A stretch of 64,000 nucleotides of DNA from Bedellia somnulentella (taxonomy: Eukaryota > Arthropoda > Insecta > Lepidoptera > Bedelliidae), in the NCBI GenBank assembly GCA_963576735.1, contig OY755178.1, forward strand, positions 8,494,001 through 8,558,000. The letters run 5' to 3'. Under the pieces are notes generated by a model. It worked only from the letters and a program-made list of their open reading frames with translations, was not told the DNA's origin and ran no database searches. Within the stretch, counting starts at the first letter, position 1. Every line of letters starts with the position of its first letter. A program made the position numbers and the translations under genes. Shown piece after piece: positions 47,961 through 56,883 of this stretch.

Positions 47961-48565
47961 ATAAATACAAAAAAAACAGAAGTTAGTGTAGTTAGATAGT
48001 GTTTTGGTATTTTGAATGTAAACTGGATGCAAAAAATGTAGTCCACGCGGACGTAGTCGCGGGCAAAAAGCTAGTTTCTAATAAATAAAGAAAAAATAAT
48101 GGAAAGAAAAATTTCGACACAGGCGGGAATCGAACCCGCGACCTCGGGTATACGCCCCCGTCGCTCTTGCCAATTGAGCTACCGAGTCAATGGCTGCCAG
48201 CGCAAAATTTCTATCCTTTGTTCCTTTTACACTTTTAAGTAGTGTTTGCGTTCCCTACCTCCGAATGTTTTACAAATTCGGATGGCCACTTGTTCTGCTA
48301 TTTCAGATAGAATGCAAATGTTGAGAACGCTAAACTATCACATAATTTGAATGTTTTTGTTCATGAAAACCTCATATGGGGATTATTTCTAATAAATAAA
48401 GAATTAATAATGGAAAGAAAAATTTCGACACAGGCGGGAATCGAACCCGCGACCTCGGGTATACGCCCCCGTCGCTCTTGCCAATTGAGCTACCGAGTCA
48501 ATGGCTGCCAGCGCGAAATTCTTCTATCCTTTGTTTCTTTTACACTTTTAAGTAGTGTTTGCGTT

Positions 48566-48720
48566 GGGAGTCATACGTTTCACCGAATGTCGTGAGCTCG
48601 ACGCACGCGAGCTCGAAAAAATATTTTAGTGGTACGCCAGCTCGAAAGTACGTGAATTCGAAAGCCGCCAGCTCGAAAAACGTTGGCGCGAATCACGTTT
48701 CACCGAAAATCTTTCGCAAT
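48566..48720. repeat. Cluster of AGCTCGAAA-type motifs between two CGTTTCACCGAA sites
   Basis: CGTTTCACCGAA at 48,576 and 48,696 bracket five variants of (A/C)(G)CTCGAAA or ATTCGAAA. No known family recognised. Confidence 0.6.
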
Positions 48721-48942
48721 GGTTTATCAGTTTGAGAAGCAGATTATAATTAATTTCTTAATCTTATTAATATTAAACATATTTTCTTTGAAGGTACTTT
48801 GATTTTTTAGCTATTGATGTTATTTGCATCCACCCTCAGTAAAATATCTACGCGTATTGGAAAATCACCTAGCTACCTACTTAAACTTACTTACTTACAA
48901 GACCCAAAAAAGGAGCCAGAGCCACAAAATTAGATATCATAC

Positions 48943-49172
48943 ATAAGTACATATACTCATGGCTATAAATCACTAAAATGGGTAGCCAGAGAGAGAGAAT
49001 TATTAATTCCTTAGCAAACTTTTGAAAGTTATATGGTGAAAAGATAGTAAAATAAAGGTTGTTGGTGATGGGTCTTCTACCGCATCGCCCAAAAACCCCA
49101 ATACTCTCTTTCGTACACCCGCGGAAAGAAATGGGGTAGTGCTATTCTAATCCGATACTAAACAGCATCTGT
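48943..49172 (-). mobile_element. SINE-B copy
   Basis: From CATATACTCATGGCTATAAA to GGTAGTGCTATTCTAATCCG, reverse orientation. Confidence 0.8.
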
Positions 49173-49490
49173 TTTTTGCTTAAACTTAATTTTTGGTACA
49201 ATGAAATGAAACTCTAACTATTGTTTCTTTGCCATTTAATCCTAGCGTAAAAAAATCAATATAAAACTATATATGTTCAAAAATATTAAACGAAATATAC
49301 TAAGTTGATATAGAAAATAGGTAAACTCCTGCCATCATCTCACAACAAGGTTACAAAAATTTCAACAAAAAAAACATAAACAAAGAAAACATAAAACCAA
49401 ATAAATAAAAAATCTGTAAAGATGAGTATTAGGATTAGGAGCTAAGTATAGCTATATACTGCGCTAAGTTATATGCACCAATATGTTTTA
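49173..49490. other. No feature seen
   Basis: A-rich spacer between two SINEs. Confidence 0.5.
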
Positions 49491-49859
49491 CATAACATAA
49501 CATAAACGTTCACGCCGTTTATCCCCGAAGGGGTTGGCAGAGGTACCAATACTCCTGAACTCACATGGCAAGCGCCATCTAGTTTCCAGAGAAGGTACCC
49601 ACGTTTTGCTTAGACAGTGTACTCACGTGATAGGGGGCAGGCCTATCGCCGTTTTGTACGAATACACTGTCACATGACTAAGTACAACTCAGCCATGTGG
49701 GTTTCCTCACGATGTTTTCCCTCACCGTTAGCAACCATGATAAATTAACCACACATATGACTTTAGAAAAGACAAATTGGTGTAGGCCCGTCCCAGGATT
49801 GGAACTCAAGCCCTTCTGTTTGTCGGGCGGGTGTTCTACCCACTGGACTATCATGTCGC
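49491..49859 (-). mobile_element. SINE-A, full-length copy
   Basis: The CATAAC tail at the left, head GGACTATCATGTCGCA at the right; almost the same sequence as the copy at 59,942. Confidence 0.9.
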
Positions 49860-50959
49860 ATATGAAATTACACACATACACTAAATACACATACACATAA
49901 TAATACAGTAACGAGGATCAACCTGATCGGTAAAATTTTCGACCGACAATAAACTAAAATTCTAATGGATCGACCCCGGAAGAATATCCAACAAATGGTT
50001 TGATTGTGTGGTTGTAAAAATATTCCAAAAATATCAGTGAGTACGTGAATGACTCTGCTGTTTATCGAATTTTGTATGAAAAATTTGGTATGGGTCAAAT
50101 TGACCATTTTGAAAATATTATATCGCTGCTAAACAATAGTGTATGAGTCACACTGGAAACTAGATTAAACTGGTATACTCGTGCAAATAAATGCCGTGAA
50201 ACACCATAAACTATGTAAACAACAACGAAATGGTGTGCAACCACGTAATTAACAAAATACAATATCATACACCCGTTCATAATGACGAATCGCAGTCGCG
50301 TCGCGGTTTCCTATATAATTATGTTTTAGTTTCCAGCGAACGTGAAAAGCAGTTTGCTTATTGATGCGGTATTTGTTGTTTTATTCTGGAAATGTTTTAG
50401 ATAAGAACCCTCACTACGGTAGAGACCCATTTTTTAACATTTAGTAGTTTTATGTCTACATAGTGCTAAATAAGATAATCTAAAGGCGTAAGTAAAATAT
50501 TAATATACCATATTTTATATCTTTGAGTTGTCACAGATTAATTTTAAAAAGATTTAAAGTCAGTAAATATATATAGAGCAAGAACAAATACTCAGCATAT
50601 TTCAAATAATAATAAATTAGGGCACGAGCTCACGAGATGGTTTTATTAAACACGGCTTGGTTTATTGCAGCCCGCGCCGCCCCACCGGGGTAGGTTTATT
50701 GCGGCGAGTACCATGGCTTTAAGAGCTTATTCCATTTGTCTGAATGAAGACGTCTGAAAGCCACAGAATCTGAATTCAGACTAGTGGAATAACGTTCAAA
50801 CTGAAATTTGTGTAGTGGAATAACAAGCGTCTGCGGCAGTAACTTCGAAGGACGTCTGAATTCAGCAACGACAAAGTGTAAATAAGCTCTTTAGCACTGG
50901 CGTCCTCGTGTGGATCGATGAGGTAATTTCCTCAACTATGGAAAATAACACAAGAATAA
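49860..50959. other. Intergenic, nothing recognised
   Basis: Short open frames on both strands show no domain. A GC-richer patch lies at 50,640-50,720. Confidence 0.45.
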
Positions 50960-51110
50960 AAATTACCATCACCAACAACCTTTATTTCAACATCTTTTCC
51001 CCACGCAACTTCCAAAAGTGGCTGAGGAATTTTTAATTCCCTAGCTCTGGCTACTTCTTCAAGGGATCTATAGCCGTGAGTATATGTATGTATATGTATG
51101 TATGTAATAA
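50960..51110 (+). mobile_element. SINE-B 3' half
   Basis: CATCACCAACAACCTTTATT through GATCTATAGCCGTGAGTATA and a GTATATGTATGTATG tail. Confidence 0.8.
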
Positions 51111-51482
51111 AAATTATATTACTTTTACCCATTTCTTTCTCTGAGTGGCGAAAACGGTGATTAATGATTATGTGATTGATGGATGATTAAGAACAATTGG
51201 CTAATAGAAGAAGAATCAATTCAGAGCTCCTTTATATAATACCAACCCTTTCTGGAATCTAAGTTAGTATAAGTAAACGGAATCGTCCATAATGTGTTTC
51301 AGAATAGCTAGCATAAACAAAAATATAAGAGGTATATTTATGCTCTCTAATTTCGATATAAACTGCTACGACATACGGTCAGGCAGACATGTCGAATCAA
51401 TATGGGTTTAGTTTTTCCTAATCATGTACCAAATCCTATATATATAAATTGAGGGCCGATAAAATACTAATACTAAATGTTT
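51111..51482. other. Spacer between two SINE-B copies
   Basis: No recognisable feature. Confidence 0.5.
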
Positions 51483-51737
51483 GCTGTGTAGTGTCGGCAT
51501 AGAATAACACTACCCCATTTCTTCCGGTGGGTGTACGTAAGAGGCGACTAACGGATTTGGAGCTTTTAAGGGATTTTTGGGCGATGTGGTTGGAGACCCG
51601 TCACCGAAAACCTTTATTTTGCCATCTTTTCCCCACTAAAATTTCCAAACGTGGCTGAGGAATTTCCAATTCCTTAGCTCTGGCTACCCCTTCTAGGGAT
51701 TTATAGCCGTGGGCATATGTATGTATATATGTATAAA
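51483..51737 (+). mobile_element. SINE-B, full-length copy
   Basis: GCTGTGTAGTGTCGGCATAG to GGGCATATGTATGTATATAT, well preserved. Confidence 0.87.
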
Positions 51738-53299
51738 ATACTACTGTTATTTATAACTCATCTAAAATTTCTTACATCCACGTGATTCAATTAAAGTAAC
51801 TACATTGGCATCGTTACCTATTGTACCGCTTTACCCCAAACGCTTTTAAGGGCGGGTAAACTTCCCTTGAGCTGATTTAAATACAAATAAAGTATTTTGA
51901 GAGCTAACTATTAGCCTTGGCCCATTTTAATGGGATATTGTGATTTATTTTGCGTATCTGCTTTCGCCGCGTTAAGGTCATTGTTTGAAGAACACATTAT
52001 TTATTATGGAAGTATGAATAGGAAACGAAGTGTTAAAATGTGTAGTAGTGGTTCGTAAGTGGTCCGGAGCTATGTGGCGATGGGTTGCATGACGAGTGCG
52101 CAAAGAGTTGCGATGGAACCCTCATCTGTAAGTTAATACATTCTGGCATATGACATGAATAGTTGCATACATGTGTTATGTTATGACTACTTATATTTTT
52201 TTATGTATTTATTGCTGTTTAACTTAGAGCAAAACATATCGGAGCACCTTTGTAACATGGCAGATTGGCGTCAGCGTCAGATGAAGACAGTGAAATTCGA
52301 AGTCAAACGTAAGAAGAAGTGTAGAGGGATTTAAAATAAATAATTTGGCTTTTGCAGAAATTGTTGGGTTGTGTTGATGTAATTGAACCCGTTTAAAATA
52401 TTTTAACTTTTCGAATTTCAGTAGTTATTGGGGAATTCTTGTAATTCAAAGTGTTATCAAATATAATTTATATTATTGTGCAATCTACCGAAATTAGTAT
52501 ATCATTAATATGTGATAGATTTTCATAATGAGTCTTTAACTAATATTGTCGTAAGTTGATCCTTTAAAATTTATTGAACCAATTCATCCAGCCCAAAAGG
52601 ATATGTAGTAATAGGATATTAAGTCACTGTTGGGGTTGGGACTAATTAATGAACTTTCCTTTTATTCATTTTTTGATTTGGATTAAATTAAACCGAAATA
52701 TTAAATATGTTACATAAGGATATATTATGTATTGACATAATTAAAATTATATAAAGGCAATTTAATCATGGGACAGATTGAGAAATTATACCCGTTAGTC
52801 GTTGGCGTTTAAAATATTTTAGAATTTTAAGCGATATGGACACCCATCCTTCATCAAGAAGCATCCTTTATTTTACAATCGCCTCTCTACTACTCTTTAA
52901 AGGTGCAGATGAATTGCCGAATCTAAAGTTCTAGCTACCAATTTTGATGAAATTTGCAGCCGTGAGTATATTTAAGTATGTATGTACCATATTATAGGGA
53001 ACCTAAGGGTGATGTAAGGAAGTACGACCACGTGACCCAAATTTTTCGTAATTGAATACTATAAGACTGTAGGAATACTGTTTTGTTATCATGCAATTTG
53101 TGTTTTACGCCAGTTAAATTATTTTAGTTAGTTTGAATGTGGTTTGACTCCCTCCTAGTCTTAGTTATCGTTTGGTTTTGGCTCATCGTCGGGGCTCAAA
53201 TGATAAAATATTCCATGACTTTCCGACTAAATATTACCTCACCCTTTCTTCCAAATATTCACGTTGTGGATTTCATTAAAAAGCCAGAATATATTCTAG
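51738..53299. other. Upstream region of the coiled-coil gene
   Basis: Contains a degraded SINE-B piece (52,838-52,988). A donor-like CATCTGTAAGT at 52,130 and an acceptor-like AACTTAG at 52,228 may mark an untranslated exon, but no frame supports it. Confidence 0.4.
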
Positions 53300-53443
53300 A
53301 TGTCATGGCGAGATAGTATTCGCAAGGAAGAGACCGTTCTGGCTGCTATAGCTCGGCTGGACGATGAAATCGCCAGCAGTGAGAAGACTAACCCAGCGGC
53401 CAGACTAGCTGTCGTCACTGCTGAGATAGACTCTTTGCAACAG
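53300..53443 (+). CDS. Coiled-coil gene exon 1
   Basis: 48 codons from ATG to CAACAG/GTCTGT, phase 0. Confidence 0.75.
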
Positions 53444-56400
53444 GTCTGTGATCTTCTGATTAAAGTGTTTGTTAACAACTGTTTTGATATTAGATATATT
53501 ATGTTATAAGGTGGTAGGTATTTAATTTTGTATCCTTTTATACACAATACCCACTTTTCGTTTGAAAAGGGAAAGAATAGTAGGGTGTCAAGTTAAAGAT
53601 ACCGCATTGTTCCGAAATAACCTCACGATCTATTTCCTCACGATGCGTTCTCTCACCGATAACAACCTGATATATTAATTATATGTATGACTTTAGTAAA
53701 TTGTAATATGTAAGTTCGATTTAGGACTAAATTTGCCTCAGCAGTGCAACAACGCTGTTCCATCGCGATGTTTGCCCTTACTGCTATTGTTATGTTTTAC
53801 CTTGTGGAGGAAAAAGGAAAAATCTTCCGCCAGGCGGTGGTATGCCTGGGTACCGCGGTCCAACTGTATTAAGTTGGAACTTGTATATATAGTAAATATC
53901 TTAAAAACTTCGATTGCGCGATGTACGATTTGTGTGGCGAGTCTTGATGACGAGTGTGACGTATATTGCTTGGTTACGAGTTGCTGTGGAATGTGATTCT
54001 TCTTGCACTGTCAGCGTTTCTATGTAGTGCGCGTCAATGTGTACCGATAGCGCTTCGCTACAAACTATTATGGTAAAGTTAACATTTTCAATCGCCTTTT
54101 TTTAAAATAAAATGAATACTTTTTGTATTTCCTTTGTATTCCTATAAATACAAACCTTTTTTTCTCTGTTTTTATATATTATTCTCTCAAACCAGGAAAT
54201 AAATACCTTTGATGACGTCACGAGTGGCGACATATCCAAAGATTCATACGCTAAAACAATTCATCAGGTAAGAGCATTTTGTAAATAACTAATTTAACAT
54301 TCTATCCAGCTAACTGTTTCAGAAGGAGGGTTATGTTTTTCCAGCATATATTAGCATGTATGCATGTAGGTTTCTATTTTACGTGGCGAATAATAGGCTC
54401 TACCTTACCCAATGTACTAATTCCTTAAATATTAAAATAAAAATATTTATATACTTCTGTAGATAGCACATTAAAATAAAAATATATGATCTGTATACCT
54501 GAACATTTTTTTATGTTTTCAGTTGTTTGTCAATCTCGATCTATATAGACGACCCATTTTAGCGACTGACAATGAGGATTTCATTGCCAATGTGAACAGA
54601 AAGGTTAGTATCTAAGTATCTATATCTATATCGATGACACCATTTTTTTAAAGTCGACTTAAAGTAACAATATATTTTAATTCTTTAATTATGTGTCCGT
54701 GAGTTCTAACAGTTAATTCAACCTCTATTTTTTTGGTTTATATCATTCGGTCAAACTCATTTTTTTCTAGACGACCTAGCCGAAAACACACATTAAAATC
54801 CAGAAATAAATAATTTTACTCAACTCAAACTTTGACGCCGTATATCCCACAAGGGATAATGTTTTGCTTGGAGTTAGTGATAGGGGCAAGTTCTTGTACG
54901 AATACACTGGTTTTCCGTATCTATTTTGCACACAGTTTACTTATTTATTTATAGAACTAAAGCCGTTGCATACTAAGGCTCTAGCCTTTCCAAATGTCCC
55001 GGTTCCCAGGTAGTCAGAAATCCGGCAACTGGATCGGACGTAGTGACTTTTATGGCCATGGTGTTTAGCTCTCACACGGATCAGCATAGTATCTCTTGCA
55101 AGTCCATATATTCCATCGGGAAGCCTTGAAAAGGGAGTTACCATTTATAAAAAACTTAGTAGCATGCACCCAGTTTCATTATGTATAGTGTGGAAAAATA
55201 ATTAATGATCCATATATATATATACACACTCCATAGCACAAACGTTATAATTAATCTGTTGGTTACATACATACATATACTCACGGCCATAAATCCCTAG
55301 AAGGGGTAGCCAGAGCTAAGGAACCAGAAATTCCTCAGCCACTTTTGGAAGTTGCGTGGGGAAAAGATGGCAAAATAAAGGTTATTGGTGATGGGTCTCC
55401 AACCGCATCGCCCAAAATCCCTTAAAAAGCCCCGATACCGTTAGTCGCCTTTTACGTACACCCACCGGAAGAAATGGGGTAGTGCTATTCTGTTGGTTAC
55501 TTTATTAATAATAATATAAATCGTGTAGGAAATGCGGAGACTGGAGCTATCATGGCTGCGTCAGCGATTGAAAGAGTTACAGAAAGAGCGTCAAGTACTT
55601 CATGCGCAGATTTTACGAACCAAGTCTTTGTACGCGCAACTACATCATGTATTAGGTATTTACACTAAGATATCAAAAATTGCTAGAATTTGTCAGTGCC
55701 TAGTTTTTATGCTGCGGTATTGCTCGTTGAATTTTAATTTGAAAATTGAGATCCAAAAACAATATTGCAGCTAAAAGAAAGCCAAGCCGAGTTTATAAGG
55801 ATATAAGTTTAAATAGCTCTTGATAAAGTAAGGCGATATCTCAAAAACATATAGCTTTACAGAAATACAAATATTAATGGATAAAATATGTAGTACTAGA
55901 AGTGGAAGATATAATATAATTTTTGAAACCGTTGGTATTCATCATCATCACCAGCCAATAGACGTCCATTGCAGGACAAGGCGTCCTTCAAAGATCTCCA
56001 CAAGGATCGGTCCTGTGCTGCCCTCATGTATCAGCTTCCCACGACCTTTAGCGAGCCGTTGATCCATCTTTTACTTCTAACCGCAGCCTTGCGCAGTGGT
56101 AGGCCTTCGCCTACCCACACTGCGTTGTCCATTAGGTGGTCGCCAGTTAGAACATTTGAGCTCCAATACCGTTGATATTACTGGTTGTGATTGGAATTAT
56201 CTTGATCTTCAACTACTTCTTTCGTTTATAGATTTATTGACGCCCACTTAAATTACCTCTTTTATTAATAGATTCAGTATGGGGTAACATGTTGAGACCC
56301 GGCACTCAGCTAGAGGCAACCCTAGGCCGTGCCCGAGCATTGCGCGACGCACTAGCGGGAGTGAGCGCGCGACTGCGAGCGGCCGCGGAGTACGCGCATG

Positions 56401-56458
56401 CCGCGGTCCGGAAGATCGAGGATGGCATGCCGGCTTGGAAACTTACTTCTATTGGAAA
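53300..56458 (+). CDS. Unrecognised coiled-coil protein, first five exons (3' end not found)
   Basis: Exons 53300-53443, 54196-54267, 54523-54603, 55529-55655, 56272-56458; all GT..AG with matching phases, giving 203 codons plus 2 nt before the donor AA/GTAAGT. The ATG at 53,300 follows TAG, so it is the natural start of this frame. Visible content: Glu/Ala-rich start (MSWRDSIRKEETVLAAIARL), a segment LFVNLDLYRRPILATDNEDF, a helical, probably coiled-coil stretch (LRQRLKELQKERQVLHAQIL) and an Ala/Arg-rich helix. I recognise no family. The next intron contains the gypsy element in antisense orientation; the remaining exons must lie beyond 64,000 or are missed. Confidence 0.75.
53620..53745 (-). 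mobile_element. SINE-A, degraded fragment
   Basis: ATTTCCTCACGATGCGTTCT followed by CTCACCGATAACAACC resembles the SINE-A body in reverse. Confidence 0.55.
54196..54267 (+). CDS. Coiled-coil gene exon 2
   Basis: 24 codons: EINTFDDVTSGDISKDSYAK. Acceptor CTCTCAAACCAG, donor CAG/GTAAGA. Confidence 0.77.
54523..54603 (+). CDS. Coiled-coil gene exon 3
   Basis: 27 codons: LFVNLDLYRRPILATDNEDF. Acceptor TTATGTTTTCAG, donor AAG/GTTAGT. Confidence 0.77.
54825..54915 (-). mobile_element. SINE-A, degraded fragment
   Basis: TTTGACGCCGTATATCCCAC followed by AAGGGATA.. and TTCTTGTACGAATACACTGG are SINE-A body pieces in reverse. Confidence 0.5.
55267..55488 (-). mobile_element. SINE-B copy with 12-bp target site duplication
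   Basis: Flanked by TCTGTTGGTTAC at 55,255-55,266 and 55,489-55,500. It ends only 40 bases before exon 4 of the coiled-coil gene. Confidence 0.92.
55529..55655 (+). CDS. Coiled-coil gene exon 4
   Basis: 42 codons plus 1 nt: EMRRLELSWLRQRLKELQKE and on; donor TTAG/GTATTT. Confidence 0.77.
55940..56165 (-). mobile_element. Retroelement fragment
   Basis: CATCATCATCACCAGCCAAT and the following GACGTCCATTGCAGGACAAG are a phrase I know from lepidopteran interspersed repeats. Family and ends not determined. Confidence 0.55.
56272..56458 (+). CDS. Coiled-coil gene exon 5
   Basis: GC-rich exon: SVWGNMLRPGTQLEATLGRA, then an Ala/Arg-rich helix to PAWKLTSIGK. Acceptor TTTTATTAATAG, donor GTAAGT at 56,459. 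Confidence 0.77.
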
Positions 56459-56508
56459 GTAAGTAGGAGATTTGTAAGTAAGTAAGTAAAATGTTTATTT
56501 GGTATTAA

Positions 56509-56693
56509 TGTAATATGTTGTGTGTTGTGGTCGTGAAGATAGGAGGTTATTTTATTAAAAGATCTTCATTGCACTATGTCCGTATATTGAATGAATATAA
56601 AATACAATAAACGCTTACATAGTAACTTACACAACTAAGCACTTTACTTATTGCTACACATGTTAAACTTATTTGCAATATCGGCATATTACA
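56509..56693 (-). repeat. 3' LTR of the gypsy element
   Basis: 185 bp, TG..CA ends within a 9-bp inverted repeat; identical to the 5' LTR. An AATAAA lies inside on the - strand. Confidence 0.95.
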
Positions 56694-56883
56694 TGTCCCC
56701 GAAAAGTACATGCTCACCCCCCCTTTTACAGAGTTAAAAAAATACAATAATGTATAATTTTTTTTTGTATACTTTTTATTATTAATGACATACATCTATA
56801 TATTCAAAGAGAACTTAGCTAAAATATTTAAAAGAGAACTTATAATTATTTTACTATTACAATAATTTTTAATTAACTATAAA

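Larger units (their letters stand above)
44550..48074 (+). mobile_element. Helitron, 3.5 kb, non-autonomous, inserted in the TLE array
   Basis: Starts TCTATCTATCTATACTATAA after A (44,549) and ends with a hairpin (CGCGGACGTAGTCGCG) then GGCAAAAAGCTAG before T (48,075). Sister units show the uninterrupted site GGGGATTATTTCTAATAAA, so both ends are exact. Inside are a CTGT microsatellite, a duplicated block and two SINE-B copies; no helicase frame. Confidence 0.93.
43818..48565 (-). repeat. Tandem array of about 310-bp tRNA-like units (TLE), split by a Helitron
   Basis: Units begin near 43,945, 44,250, 48,090 and 48,405, preceded by a degraded one at 43,818. Each has, on the - strand, a body with AAACACTACTT and GGAGGTAGGGAACGC, a tRNA-like fold, and a tail CTTTCCATTATT. 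The array is cut off at 48,565. Without the Helitron the units follow each other at a constant period. Confidence 0.88.

Noticed and set aside
52254..52335. Short frame MADWRQRQMKTVKF..
   Set aside because: Only 27 codons; no consistent splice partner found in phase upstream or downstream.
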